A stretch of DNA of 64,000 nucleotides from a candidate division Hyd24-12 bacterium UBA6080 (GCA_002436025.1 DIXM01000013.1:62001-126000); one strand, 5' to 3'. Shown: positions 9,541-18,767, counted from the first letter of the stretch. Numbers and translations are program-made. Notes: generated by a model from the letters alone, not told the origin.

Positions 9541-10401
9541 TCAGAAGAGTTCCCTCTCCGCACCGGTCGGGTCGTCGGGGTCAAAGCTGACGAGCGCCAG
9601 TTCGGGTCCGTCATGGGCTGCACTTATCATTGTAGTGGACCCCATGGCTTCCTTCCATACACCCGTGAGCCGGGCGGATTCGTGGATATGCCCGTGCAGG
9701 GTAAGAAGCGGACACCTGCGGGTTATGAAGCGCCTTACGGCGATGCTTCCCACGTGCACGTCGACTGGAACGAAATCAACGCTTCTGCCGTCCAGCGCGG
9801 CCCTGTCAAGGCCGGTTCGGTAGGGTGGCGAGTGGAACAGGAAGATCGCCCTGGAGAGGTCGTCGGTTCCGGTCATCGAGACCAGGTCCTCCGAAATTGT
9901 AGCGTAAAGCGTCTCGTACTCTGAGACCGGCACGGTGCGCATGCCGTCCGCAGGGTGTGAACAGCCCGGGTCAACGAACCTTGAAACGTCGTACCTCTCC
10001 CAGTCCTTCAGTTGGAACGGAGTGGGCGGGACATAAGAGTAACCGTAGACCGAAAAACCGTCGAATGCCGTCCTTCTGCCGTGAACGTACTCCCAGATAC
10101 CGGTCGATGCGGCGTCGAGTATGGCAGCCTCCTGGAACCTCCCGTCGTCGTTCCCAAGGATCAGGAAGACCCGGGGGTAGCTCTCCCCCATCCTGTCGCG
10201 AAGCTCCTGAAAACGGCGGCACAGATAGTCGTTCACGAAATCCCGGTGCCCGTTTTCGAGCGACATTTGCCTGACGGGCCCCGGGAGAAGGTCCCCCCCC
10301 ATGAAGAGCGCGGAAGGACGCCTGGCCTCGATAAGCCCGAAGAGCTTTTCGTACCGGCAGGTCTGGCCGTGAAGGTCGGTTACGAAAAAACAGTTCATCA
10401 T
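9541..10401 (-). CDS. Calcineurin-like metallophosphoesterase
   Basis: 286 residues with the metal-binding motifs of this superfamily in order: TDLHG (residues 8-12), GGDLLPG, LILGNDDG, FHSPPY and LHGHIHES near the C-terminus. These bind two divalent metals and hydrolyse phosphomonoesters or diesters; the substrate cannot be read from the sequence. No signal peptide or membrane segment is seen, so it is probably cytoplasmic. Start codons ATG 10401 and 10398 are both possible; no strong ribosome-binding site precedes either. It lies 55 bases downstream of the glutamate dehydrogenase gene but beyond a strong terminator hairpin, so it may be expressed mainly by read-through or its own promoter. 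It converges on the 6330-9530 gene with a 10-base gap. Confidence 0.8.
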   Translation of the reverse strand: MMNCFFVTDLHGQTCRYEKLFGLIEARRPSALFMGGDLLPGPVRQMSLENGHRDFVNDYLCRRFQELRDRMGESYPRVFLILGNDDGRFQEAAILDAASTGIWEYVHGRRTAFDGFSVYGYSYVPPTPFQLKDWERYDVSRFVDPGCSHPADGMRTVPVSEYETLYATISEDLVSMTGTDDLSRAIFLFHSPPYRTGLDRAALDGRSVDFVPVDVHVGSIAVRRFITRRCPLLTLHGHIHESARLTGVWKEAMGSTTMISAAHDGPELALVSFDPDDPTGAERELF

Positions 10402-10420
10402 GAGGGCGAAGATATGAAAA

Positions 10421-10440
10421 GGGGGGCCCGAAGGCCCCCC
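10421..10440 (-). terminator. Rho-independent terminator of the glutamate dehydrogenase gene
   Basis: A perfect 8-bp stem, GGGGGGCC / GGCCCCCC, closed by a 4-base loop and followed on the minus strand by TTTTC. It sits 17 bases past the stop of the dehydrogenase gene. Confidence 0.75.
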
Positions 10441-10456
10441 CGGAAACGCATGGGGC

Positions 10457-11743
10457 TCAGATCCAGCCCCTGACCCTGCAGGCCTCCACCACGCGGTTGA
10501 CGCTGATTATGTAGGCGGCGTCGCGCATGTAGAGCTTCTGTTTCCTGGCAAGCTCGCTGACCGCGAGGAATGCGTCGGTCATTTTGACATCCAGCTTGCC
10601 CAGGACCTCGTCCTTGGGCCAGAAGTAGTTCATGTTGCACTGTACCTGCTCGAAGTAGCTGCAGGTTACCCCGCCGGCGTTGGCCAGGAAGTCGGGGATC
10701 ATGAAGATGCCCCTCTCCTGGATGACCTTGTCGGCTTCGGGGGTCGTGGGGCCGTTGGCGCCCTCGGCTATCAACTTGACGCGGCGGGAGATGCTTTCAA
10801 CGTTGTCCTTGTGGATCTGGTTCTCCAGGGCGCAGGGGAAGAGGATGTCGACGTCCTGGTTGATCCACTCGTCACCCGAAAGCACCTCGTAGCCAAGACC
10901 GCGGGCCTTGTCCTTGTTTATGCCGCCGAACTTGTCGGTGATCCCCATAAGGGCGTCGATGTCGATCCCGTCCATCTTCCTGAAGGAGTAGCTGGTCTGG
11001 TCGGCCTGATCCCACGAGCTGACGCAGATGACCTTGCCGCCGAGCTGGTTGTAAAGCCTGATGGCGTACTGGGCCACGTTGCCGAACCCCTGAACGCTGG
11101 CGATGGTGTCGGAGGGGCGGATGCCAAGCTCCTTGAGGGCTTCGCGGACCGTAAAAACAACACCGTAACCCGTTGCCTCGGTGCGGCCCAGTGAGCCGCC
11201 CATGCCAACGGGCTTGCCGGTTATCATGCCGGGGTATTTTGCGCCGGTGATGACCTCGTACTCGTCCATCATCCACAGCATGTGCTGGGCGTTGGTCATC
11301 ACGTCGGGGGCGGGAACGTCCTGCAGGGGGCCGACGTTACGGGCGATCTGACGGATGAAACCCCGGCAGATCCGTTCCTGTTCCCTCTGGCTGAGGTCGT
11401 GGGGGTCGCAGATCACGCCGCCCTTGCCACCGCCGAGGGGAATGTCCACAACGGAACACTTCCAGGTCATCCACATCGAAAGGGCCCTGACGGTGTCAAC
11501 GGTCTCCATGGGGTGAAAGCGGATGCCGCCCTTTGCGGGACCGCGGGAGTCGTTGTGCTGGCATCTGAAAGCCTTGAAGACCTTGACGGTTCCGTCATCC
11601 ATGCGCACCGGGACACTGAAGTGGTATTCCCTCATGGGAAATCTCAGGAAATCCCGGGCGCCCTGGTCCAGTTTGAGGTAATCCGCCACCTTGTCAAACT
11701 GCTCCTGTGCCATTTGGAACGCGTTGAAGGTTCCGGTTGACAT
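10457..11743 (-). CDS. gdhA: Glutamate dehydrogenase (Glu/Leu/Phe/Val dehydrogenase family)
   Basis: 428 residues, the usual length for the hexameric GdhA/GudB class. The substrate-binding segment KGGIRFHP and the catalytic-lysine segment PLGGGKGGV lie in the N-terminal half, and the Rossmann motif SVQGFGNVAQYA in the C-terminal half. The enzyme interconverts glutamate with 2-oxoglutarate and ammonium in the cytoplasm; cofactor preference was not resolved. AGGAG stands six bases upstream of ATG 11743, fixing the start. An ammonium transporter at 17539 and ornithine aminotransferase at 31163 suggest an amino-acid-using or nitrogen-scavenging lifestyle, although these are separate transcripts. 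Confidence 0.93.
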   Translation of the reverse strand: MSTGTFNAFQMAQEQFDKVADYLKLDQGARDFLRFPMREYHFSVPVRMDDGTVKVFKAFRCQHNDSRGPAKGGIRFHPMETVDTVRALSMWMTWKCSVVDIPLGGGKGGVICDPHDLSQREQERICRGFIRQIARNVGPLQDVPAPDVMTNAQHMLWMMDEYEVITGAKYPGMITGKPVGMGGSLGRTEATGYGVVFTVREALKELGIRPSDTIASVQGFGNVAQYAIRLYNQLGGKVICVSSWDQADQTSYSFRKMDGIDIDALMGITDKFGGINKDKARGLGYEVLSGDEWINQDVDILFPCALENQIHKDNVESISRRVKLIAEGANGPTTPEADKVIQERGIFMIPDFLANAGGVTCSYFEQVQCNMNYFWPKDEVLGKLDVKMTDAFLAVSELARKQKLYMRDAAYIISVNRVVEACRVRGWI

Positions 11744-11982
11744 CAGAAACTCCTCTCTGTGTGAATGCCCACCAACGGACCGCCCGCTGGACGAGCCAGT
11801 TTACTAACCCTGTAAAACTATACCCATCATGCCGTTAAGGCTTCTGAGGAATACTCCGGGTGGTAATGATACAGAGCAAGGCAAATCTACGAAAAAAGAC
11901 TTCGGTCGGGAAGTGTCTGTCAATTCACAGCAGTTACAACAAGCCCGGAAAGCCTCGTTTCATGTTGTTACAGCGGAGGTGA

Positions 11983-12321
11983 TCAGAACTCGTAACCTAC
12001 GCTCAATTCGTCCTTTGAGAAGAAGATCGAAACAACCTTGGCCTCGGGGGCTCGTGAAATCGACTGAAAATCGAAGCTCTCCTCGATGCCGTCAGCCACC
12101 CATGACAGGTTGCACTGAACCTCGCCGGGCGGCAGTTCGAGGCTGGATGCGAATGACTCGTCGGGTTCGATGTCGCTCCAGCTCTGGGATTCCCCGCCTA
12201 TTGTCAGCGTAACTTCCTCAAGGGCACTACCGGTGCCGTTGTTGAGCGAGATATTCCCCGCGCCTCCGCATGACACAGCGAAAAGCAGCAAGCACAGAGC
12301 TGCAGGAACAAACTTCTTTTT
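11983..12321 (-). CDS. Small putative lipoprotein with a beta-sandwich-like domain
   Basis: 112 residues if started at GTG 12321, which has GGGAG five bases upstream; an ATG 36 bases earlier lacks a ribosome-binding site. The N-terminus is a lysine-rich, hydrophobic signal ending FAVSC, a plausible lipobox. The mature part (SLNNGTGSALEEVTLTI, then short alternating hydrophobic strands) resembles in pattern the small secreted proteins at 37827-38141 and 56018-56641: a strand with N-G/S-T, an interaction-type loop and a final amphipathic strand. No function is known. It is divergent from the hydrolase cluster that begins at 12410. Confidence 0.6.
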   Translation of the reverse strand, partial: KKKFVPAALCLLLFAVSCGGAGNISLNNGTGSALEEVTLTIGGESQSWSDIEPDESFASSLELPPGEVQCNLSWVADGIEESFDFQSISRAPEAKVVSIFFSKDELSVGYEF

Positions 12322-12374
12322 CACAGCTGCTCCCTTCCGGAACGATATTTTCCACATGAAGCTACATTGGAAGT

Positions 12375-12412
12375 ATAATCCAAATGAGCCATTGCCGGAA
12401 AGGATTCCTTTG
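12375..12412 (+). promoter_or_regulatory. Candidate -10 box, ribosome-binding site and TTG start for the AlkP cluster
   Basis: TATAAT at 12375-12380 is a consensus -10 box; no good -35 is found at 16-18 bases. Transcription would begin near 12387, downstream of the ATG at 12356, so translation should begin later: GGAAAGGA at 12397-12404 is five bases before TTG 12410, which opens directly into a hydrophobic leader. Confidence 0.5.
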
Positions 12413-14377
12413 AAAGCCCTTCTCGTCCTTTTTTTCTTTGCGCTTCCAGCCGCGGCTTACATAGGCCCGGGAGCGGGTTTCGGCATTCTCACCAGTTTCC
12501 TGGTGTTCGTGAATGCACTGGCGGTATCCCTTCTGTCCTTCCTTTTCTGGCCGGTCCTGACCCTCGTTCGAAGATCAAGAATGAACAGGAGACCCCTGAA
12601 ACCAGCGGCGAAAAGGCTTGTGATACTCGGCCTCGACGGCCTCTCCCCCGTTCTCGTCGAAAAAATGTGGGAGAAGGGCGAACTCCCAAACATGAAACGC
12701 CTTTCCGAGCAGGGAACGTTCCGCCATCTGGGCACAACCACTCCCGGTGTCTCACCGGTAGCGTGGTCGAGTTTCCAGACCGGGGTCAACCCGGGAAAGC
12801 ACGGCATTTTCGATTTCCTTGCGCCGGACAGAAAACGATACCTTGCGGTACTCTCCTCGGTCCGCACCAGTTCCGAAACGGTGAAGGGCATCACAGGACG
12901 CAGAAAAACACGCACCGTCCAGACCCTTCTCAGAAAAAGCGCCCCCTTCTGGAGCTATCTGGGGAGGTACGGGGTCAGGTCGACGATTCTCAGGGTTCCC
13001 ATCACCTACCCCCCCGAACCACTCGACGGACACCTTCTCTCAGGCATGTGCGTTCCCGACCTCAGGGGCAGCCAGGGTTCCTATACGGTACTGAAAACCG
13101 GTGAGCCCGAACCGATGACCGGTGGTGTCCAGGCAAGGCTCACGCCCGACGGCGACCACCGCTTCGCGGGCGGGATACCCGGACCCGATGGCTCGCTTCA
13201 CTGCCGGGTCCGTCTTGACGTCGGGGGAAAGACCCCGAGACTCTCGCACTCAGGCGGGTCAGTCAACCTGGACTGGAACGCGCTGAGCCCCTGGGTCACG
13301 CTGGAGTTCAGCCTCTCCGGCAAAAAGGTGAGGGGCATTGCACGGTTCAGGCTGACCGAAGGCCCCACGCTTTACTGCACCGCACTGCATGTGGACCCTT
13401 CAAAACCCGCTTTACCCCTCGGGCATCCCGTGCATTACTCGCGCTACCTTGCGGGGATGCAGGGGCCTTTCGCCACACTGGGGCTCGTCGAGGACACCTG
13501 GGCACTCTCAAACGGCCACATCGACGACGGCACCTTCATGGAGCAATGCGCCGGCATCTTCAGTGAACGCGAGAAAATGTTCTCCGACGCCCTCTCGAAG
13601 AACCCTACGGGGCTGGTGGTCTGCGTTTTCGACACGCCGGACCGTGTTCAGCACATGTTCTGGGGCAGCGGATTCAAGGAGGGGTCTCCGATCAGAACGA
13701 CCTACGCCGACATGGACGCCCTGGTCGGAAGGGTCATGGAAAAAATGAAAAAAACCGACCTACTGATGGTCCTGAGCGACCATGGCTTCACCTCGTTCCA
13801 CACATGCGTCGATTTCAACAGGTGGCTTCTGGAGAACGGTTACATGGTACTGAAGGAGGGCGTTAAAACCGTCGGGACTTCGTACATGGGCGTGGACTGG
13901 GAAAAAACCAGGGCCTACGCCCTGGGCCTGGCGGGTATAAACATCAATGTCCGTGGACGCGAGGGCATGGGCATCGTCGAACCGGGGGAGGTGCCCGCCC
14001 TGACAGCCGAGATCGCCGGAAAACTGGCGCACCTTGCCACTCCCGAGGGCGACAGGGTCATAAGGAGGGCAAGACTGGGGACGGAAGAGTACAAGGGTCC
14101 CTACGCCAAAGACGGGCCGGACATCATCCCCGGAACCTCCCGGGGGTTCAGGGCGGGGTGGAACTGCGTCACGGGCGGCGTTGGCGAGAAGGTCCTCTAC
14201 CCCAACGAACAACACTGGAACGGTGACCACAGCTGTGACCCCGACCTTGTTAAGGGTGTGCTGTTCACGAGCTGGAAGCACGACACCCCCGAGCCATCGA
14301 TCATCGACATCGCCCCCACCGCCCTCGGGATACTCGGGGTCGCACCCCCGCCCCACATGGATGGGAGCCCGCTTTGA
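12410..14377 (+). CDS. Membrane-anchored AlkP-superfamily phosphohydrolase/phosphomutase (COG3379-like), first copy
   Basis: About 655 residues from TTG 12410 (an upstream ATG at 12356 would add 18). Two hydrophobic segments at the N-terminus (LKALLVLFFFALPAAA and a second through FLVFVNALAVSLLSFLFWPV) anchor the protein, leaving a large catalytic domain. Metal-site motifs of the alkaline phosphatase superfamily are present: LGLDGLSP (about 73), GVSPVAWSSFQTG carrying the likely nucleophile (about 120), SDHGF (about 457) and GDHSCDP (about 605). Such enzymes cleave phosphate diesters or transfer head groups; the substrate is unknown. The next gene, a paralogue, begins inside its stop codon region (TTGA overlap), so the pair is an operon. 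Confidence 0.8.
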   Translation: MKALLVLFFFALPAAAYIGPGAGFGILTSFLVFVNALAVSLLSFLFWPVLTLVRRSRMNRRPLKPAAKRLVILGLDGLSPVLVEKMWEKGELPNMKRLSEQGTFRHLGTTTPGVSPVAWSSFQTGVNPGKHGIFDFLAPDRKRYLAVLSSVRTSSETVKGITGRRKTRTVQTLLRKSAPFWSYLGRYGVRSTILRVPITYPPEPLDGHLLSGMCVPDLRGSQGSYTVLKTGEPEPMTGGVQARLTPDGDHRFAGGIPGPDGSLHCRVRLDVGGKTPRLSHSGGSVNLDWNALSPWVTLEFSLSGKKVRGIARFRLTEGPTLYCTALHVDPSKPALPLGHPVHYSRYLAGMQGPFATLGLVEDTWALSNGHIDDGTFMEQCAGIFSEREKMFSDALSKNPTGLVVCVFDTPDRVQHMFWGSGFKEGSPIRTTYADMDALVGRVMEKMKKTDLLMVLSDHGFTSFHTCVDFNRWLLENGYMVLKEGVKTVGTSYMGVDWEKTRAYALGLAGININVRGREGMGIVEPGEVPALTAEIAGKLAHLATPEGDRVIRRARLGTEEYKGPYAKDGPDIIPGTSRGFRAGWNCVTGGVGEKVLYPNEQHWNGDHSCDPDLVKGVLFTSWKHDTPEPSIIDIAPTALGILGVAPPPHMDGSPL

Positions 14378-16302
14378 ACCGCAGGGAGTTTTTGAAGAGC
14401 GCCGCGGCTGCCTCCGCTCTCCTTGCCCTGAACACGGGTTGCGGAGGAGCGCTGCGCACGAAAAGAAAAGTTCTGGCCCTGGCCTTCGACGGGCTCGACC
14501 CCGGCCTCGTGAGAAGGTACTCGGCCCTGGGCCTCATGCCCAACGCGAAAAGGCTCATGCAGATGGGTTCACTCAGGAACCTCGCCACATCGAACCCTCC
14601 CCAGAGCCCCGTGGCGTGGTCGGGGTTCATAACGGGCGGTGGTCCCGATGTTCACGGGATCTTCGATTTCGTACACCGAAACCCCGAAAACCGGATACCC
14701 TACCTTTCGACCTCCAGGGTGAACCCCCCGACCCGCACGCTCGATGTGGGAAACCTCAGGCTTCCGCTCTCAGGCGGCGGCGTCGAGCTTCTCAGGAAGG
14801 GTGAACCCTTCTGGAGGAGTCTCCTCAAAAACGGCATCCCGGTCACCATGATCAAGCTTCCCATAGATTTCCCGGCTCCGCAGGACCGGGGAGGCCGGTT
14901 CCTTTCCGGCATGGGAACGCCCGACATCAGAGGCAGCCAGGGCAGCTTCACGTTCTTTACGGACGATCCCCGATCACTGAGCGACGACACTTCGGGAGGC
15001 ATCATCGTGCCCGTAAGGGACCAGGGCGACAACTGCTACAGGTGCCGGGTTACGGGCCCGCAGAACTCGCTGATCGCGGGGTCACCTGTGATGGAGACCA
15101 CCGCCGATGTCTGGGCTGACCGTACAGCGGGAGCGGTGAGGATAGACGTCAACGGCCGGTCATTCGTTGTCGGGGTCGGGCAGTGGTCACCATGGGTGAG
15201 GTTCTCTTTTCCGGCCATACCCGGCATCTCCACGGTGTTCGCCATTGGCAGATTCTACGTTAAGGAGCTTTCTCCGAAGCTCAGGCTCTACCTCTCCCCC
15301 CTCAACATAGACCCCGAGAACCCCGCTCTCCCGATCTCGGGACCGGACTGGTTCGCACGCAGCATCGCCGAAGCTATAGGGCCCTATTACACAAAGGGCT
15401 TTCCCGAAGACACAAAGGCCCTCTCCCGCGGCATTTTCAACGATGACGACTACTTCTCCCAGGCGACGAACGTCTTCGACGAACGCCTGCGGATGTTCAC
15501 CCACGCCCTTGGCAACTGGAAGGACGGGCTGCTCTTCTTCTACTTCTCGAGCACCGACCTCAACCAGCACATGTTCTACCGGACAATCGACCCTGAAAGC
15601 CCGCTCCACTCATCCGTGGCGCCCAGGTTCAGGAACATCATGGGTGAACTCTACGCCAAGGCGGACAGGGCCATTGGCCAGGCGATGGAGCTTCTTGATG
15701 GGAACACCGATCTGATGGTTTTCTCAGACCACGGTTTCGCACCCTTCAATCGCGGCTTCGGGTTGAACAGCTGGCTGGCGGCCGAGGGCTACGCCCACAT
15801 CTCAAGGCCGGAAGACCGCAACAAGGACATGTTCGCCTGCCTCGACTGGAACCGCACTTCAGCGTACGGCCTGGGGCTCAACAGCCTTTACGTGAACCAG
15901 GCCGGCCGGGAGCCGGACGGGATAGTCACCACGGATGAGAAGTACCCGTTCATGCAAAGGCTGGCCCGTGACCTCGAGAGCGTCATCGACCCCCTCACCG
16001 GCCGCCGCCCGGTGGAGAAGGCCTACATTGTCTCCGACATGTTCCCGGGGAAGGAACTCCCCCCCTTCGCGCCGGACATGATAGTTGGGTACGCAAGGAG
16101 CTACAGGTGCAGTTGGGAGACCGCCCTTGGCGCCTTCCCCGAGGAGATCATCACCGACAACACCGACCCCTGGAGCGGTGACCACTGCGTTGCGCCCATG
16201 CTCTGCCCCGGCAGCCTCATCACCAGTTCGCCCATGCCGGAAGGCCTGGCCCTGCAGGATATGGGAGCAGTTATAACCCGGGCCCTTACCGGAGACTCAT
16301 GA
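14374..16302 (+). CDS. Tat-exported AlkP-superfamily hydrolase (COG3379-like), second copy
   Basis: 642 residues beginning at TTG 14374, preceded by GGGAG. The leader NRREFLKSAAAASALLAL followed by NTGCGG is a twin-arginine signal with a possible lipobox cysteine, implying export of a folded, metal-loaded enzyme. Catalytic motifs parallel the preceding gene: AFDGLDPGL (about 36), SPVAWSGFITG (about 78), SDHGFAPFN (about 452) and WSGDHCVAP (about 599). The two copies therefore use different export routes (membrane anchor versus Tat) for similar catalytic domains. Gene order and four-base overlaps on both sides indicate a single transcript with the membrane protein that follows. Confidence 0.82.
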   Translation: MNRREFLKSAAAASALLALNTGCGGALRTKRKVLALAFDGLDPGLVRRYSALGLMPNAKRLMQMGSLRNLATSNPPQSPVAWSGFITGGGPDVHGIFDFVHRNPENRIPYLSTSRVNPPTRTLDVGNLRLPLSGGGVELLRKGEPFWRSLLKNGIPVTMIKLPIDFPAPQDRGGRFLSGMGTPDIRGSQGSFTFFTDDPRSLSDDTSGGIIVPVRDQGDNCYRCRVTGPQNSLIAGSPVMETTADVWADRTAGAVRIDVNGRSFVVGVGQWSPWVRFSFPAIPGISTVFAIGRFYVKELSPKLRLYLSPLNIDPENPALPISGPDWFARSIAEAIGPYYTKGFPEDTKALSRGIFNDDDYFSQATNVFDERLRMFTHALGNWKDGLLFFYFSSTDLNQHMFYRTIDPESPLHSSVAPRFRNIMGELYAKADRAIGQAMELLDGNTDLMVFSDHGFAPFNRGFGLNSWLAAEGYAHISRPEDRNKDMFACLDWNRTSAYGLGLNSLYVNQAGREPDGIVTTDEKYPFMQRLARDLESVIDPLTGRRPVEKAYIVSDMFPGKELPPFAPDMIVGYARSYRCSWETALGAFPEEIITDNTDPWSGDHCVAPMLCPGSLITSSPMPEGLALQDMGAVITRALTGDS

Positions 16303-17072
16303 CGGCGCTGCTCGCCCCCTTCAGGAACAGCCCTCCCTTCAGCGGGCTTCTCGCGATTTCACTGGTATTCGGTGTCATCATGATACTCATCTTCAAGTTC
16401 ACTTCGAACCAGAAAGCCATCGGCGCCATCAGAAGCAGGATGGGCGCAAGAGCGCTGGGAATGCTTCTTCACCTCCACTCCCCCGTCACCGTGATCAAAG
16501 CCGCCACCGCCCTCATGGTTGACAACTTATCGTACCTGTGGCGGATAGTCACTCCCATGCTTTTCATCGCAGTCCCCTTCATACTCACCGCGGCAGCTCT
16601 CGATGCCCGCTACGGAAGCATGCCCGTACCACGCGGCATTCCAACGACCGTAACCCTCACCTGGGATGAACTCCCCGCAAGGGAGGGGTTCACGGTTACC
16701 GGTGCAGGCATTACGGTGATCGAACCGGTGGTTTTCGTCGACACTCTCAGGCAGACCAGTTTCAGGGTGCAGAACGCGAGTCCCGGGGCAACGGTCACAG
16801 CCGGTGGCGTCACGCTCCCCATTGGCGCTTCGGCGGAAGGGTCGGGGTCGGTCATTTACAGGGGCGCCGCCCGCATGAACGCAGCGGAAAGGCTCCTCAA
16901 GCCATTTCTGGCACCGCTTCCGCCTGAAAGCCCGGTAACGGGAGCGACTGCAAGTATCCCCGAAGCGCGTTACAGTATCCTCGGCGGCAGGTGGAGCTGG
17001 CTCACGGTCTTCCTGGTGTACAGCAGCCTCTCCGCCATTGCGGGTGCGGCAGTATTCAAGGTAAAGGTATAG
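16299..17072 (+). CDS. Integral membrane protein of the AlkP cluster, unknown function
   Basis: 257 residues; start overlaps the preceding stop (ATGA). Predicted membrane segments are near residues 18-35 (LLAISLVFGVIMILIF), 82-100 (TPMLFIAVPFILTAAAL) and 238-255 at the C-terminus (LTVFLVYSSLSAIAGAAVF). A basic cytoplasmic loop (NQKAIGAIRSRMGARALGM) follows the first segment, and a beta-rich domain of about 130 residues lies between the second and third, probably on the outer face. I recognise similar proteins beside COG3379-type hydrolases in other bacteria but know no assigned role. It may hold or gate the two hydrolases. Confidence 0.65.
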   Translation: MTALLAPFRNSPPFSGLLAISLVFGVIMILIFKFTSNQKAIGAIRSRMGARALGMLLHLHSPVTVIKAATALMVDNLSYLWRIVTPMLFIAVPFILTAAALDARYGSMPVPRGIPTTVTLTWDELPAREGFTVTGAGITVIEPVVFVDTLRQTSFRVQNASPGATVTAGGVTLPIGASAEGSGSVIYRGAARMNAAERLLKPFLAPLPPESPVTGATASIPEARYSILGGRWSWLTVFLVYSSLSAIAGAAVFKVKV

Positions 17073-17077
17073 GAACA

Positions 17078-17275
17078 ATGGCCAAACTGAAGATGAAGCT
17101 TGACGACGGGTTCATGGAGCGAATGAAAAAGGTGGCTGGCATCGGCGGATACTCTTCGGTCGACGAGTTCGTCATCCACGTCCTGGAGCGGGAGATGGAG
17201 AAGCTCGACCCCGTGAAGGGTGAATCCGCAGAGTCGATAAAGAAAAAGCTCGAAGGTCTGGGCTACATCTCGTAA
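17078..17275 (+). CDS. 65-residue helical protein, ribbon-helix-helix-like
   Basis: Starts at ATG 17078, five bases after the stop of the membrane protein, with GGTATAGGA just upstream. The N-terminal strand AKLKMKLDDGFMERMKKVA followed by GGYSSVDEFVIHVLEREMEKL resembles the strand-helix-turn-helix of ribbon-helix-helix (CopG/Arc-type) proteins, with a charged C-terminal helix (SAESIKKKLEGLGYI). Small size and context suggest a regulator or an accessory subunit of the hydrolase/membrane-protein cluster. DNA binding is inferred from fold resemblance only. Confidence 0.6.
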   Translation: MAKLKMKLDDGFMERMKKVAGIGGYSSVDEFVIHVLEREMEKLDPVKGESAESIKKKLEGLGYIS

Positions 17276-17538
17276 AGACCTGAAGCACCCACAGGCAATC
17301 AACCGGACAACCGAATTCAGAACAAGCAGTGTCACCGGTCCAAAGTTCCGGGTGTACTTAGCATATCCATCACGGCCGCAGTCTCCATGGGGGATCAAGC
17401 TTCATCCCATCGACGTTCCCTTCCGGTATGTTACGGGCTTGCCCGGCCGATGAGTTCATGGGTTCGGTGCCGCAAGGAATGGACTTACTCGACCCTCGGC
17501 AAGCAGTAAAAACAACGCCATTTCGAGAGAAGGAGACG

Positions 17539-18750
17539 ATGGACTTCAATACCGGTAATACGGGTTTCATGCTGCTTGCAACAAGTCTTGTGATGCTTAT
17601 GACTCCGGGACTTGCGTTCTTCTATGGCGGACTGGTCGGAAGAAAGAGCGTTCTCAGCATCATGATGCAGAGCTTCGTTTCCATGGGTGTCACAACGATA
17701 CTCTGGTTCACAGTGGGCTACTCCCTCTGCTTCAGCGGTGATGTAGGCGGCATTATCGGGAACCTCGACCAGGCATTCCTCAGGGGGATCACTCCCCTTT
17801 CAGCCTTTTCAGGCGAAGGCAGGCTTCCGCTTCTCGTTTTCGTGGCCTATCAGATGATGTTCGCGATCATCACTCCCGCTCTTATAACCGGAGCATTCGC
17901 CAACAGGATCACATTCAAGGCCTATCTCATTTTTCTTGTCGTCTGGCAGCTCTTTGTGTACTTCCCCTTTGTTCACATGGTCTGGGGAGGCGGCTTCCTT
18001 CAGCAGGCAGGAGTCCTCGATTTCGCCGGAGGCATTGTCGTGCACGCGATTGCCGGAATGGCTGCCCTGGCTTCGGTTCTCTATGTCGGCAGGAGACAGG
18101 TCGAAGAGAGCGGTCCCCACAGCATCCCCCTTGTTGCGCTTGGAACCGGCCTTCTTTGGTTCGGCTGGTACGGGTTCAACGCGGGGAGTGAGCTCAGGGT
18201 GGACGCCATAACCGCGCTGGCATTCCTGAACACCGACCTTGCGGGTTCAGTCGCCGCAGTTACCTGGCTCGTCATTGAGTGGGCTCAGAAGGGAAAACCG
18301 AAGTTCCTGGGCCTTCTTACTGGTGCGGTCGCCGGACTTGCGACCATCACACCGTCCGCCGGTTTCGTGACCCCTGTTTCAGCCCTGATAATCGGGATCG
18401 TGGCCGGAGCCGTCTGCTACATCGCGGTTGCCCTGAAAAACAGGCGCAAGTGGGATGATGCCCTCGATGTCTGGGGAGTTCACGGCGTGGGCGGCATAAT
18501 GGGCGTGATCCTTCTTGGACTTTTCGCTTCCAAATCCATAAACCCTTCCGGCGCAGACGGTCTGTTCTACGGTGGTGGGTCGTTTTTCGTCAAGGAAGTT
18601 CTGACAGTGTTTGGCGCCTCGATCTACGCCTTCTTTTTCACCTACCTGATGCTGAAGGCAATCAACAGGATAACTCCTGTCAGGGTCAGCAGGGCTGATG
18701 AGGAATCCGGTGTGGATTCGGCTCTGCACGGAGAGAACGCGTACATCTAG
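17539..18750 (+). CDS. amtB: Ammonium transporter (Amt/MEP/Rh family)
   Basis: 403 residues from ATG 17539, which has AAGGAGA five bases upstream; an in-frame start 111 bases earlier adds a non-conserved leader. Eleven hydrophobic segments fit the Amt fold. The pore histidines are recognisable in IVVHAIAGMAALASV and VWGVHGVGGIMGV, and the early GLAFFYGGLV motif is typical. It moves ammonium across the inner membrane. No GlnK/PII gene, its usual regulator and partner, lies next to it here. The 263-base leader after 17275 should hold the promoter; no sigma-54 type site was seen. A strong terminator follows. Confidence 0.95.
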   Translation: MDFNTGNTGFMLLATSLVMLMTPGLAFFYGGLVGRKSVLSIMMQSFVSMGVTTILWFTVGYSLCFSGDVGGIIGNLDQAFLRGITPLSAFSGEGRLPLLVFVAYQMMFAIITPALITGAFANRITFKAYLIFLVVWQLFVYFPFVHMVWGGGFLQQAGVLDFAGGIVVHAIAGMAALASVLYVGRRQVEESGPHSIPLVALGTGLLWFGWYGFNAGSELRVDAITALAFLNTDLAGSVAAVTWLVIEWAQKGKPKFLGLLTGAVAGLATITPSAGFVTPVSALIIGIVAGAVCYIAVALKNRRKWDDALDVWGVHGVGGIMGVILLGLFASKSINPSGADGLFYGGGSFFVKEVLTVFGASIYAFFFTYLMLKAINRITPVRVSRADEESGVDSALHGENAYI

Positions 18751-18767
18751 TTTCACAGACAATTGCA

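Noticed and set aside
17341..17538. Possible sigma-54 promoter for amtB
   Set aside because: No sequence close to TGGCAC-N5-TTGC was found in the leader.
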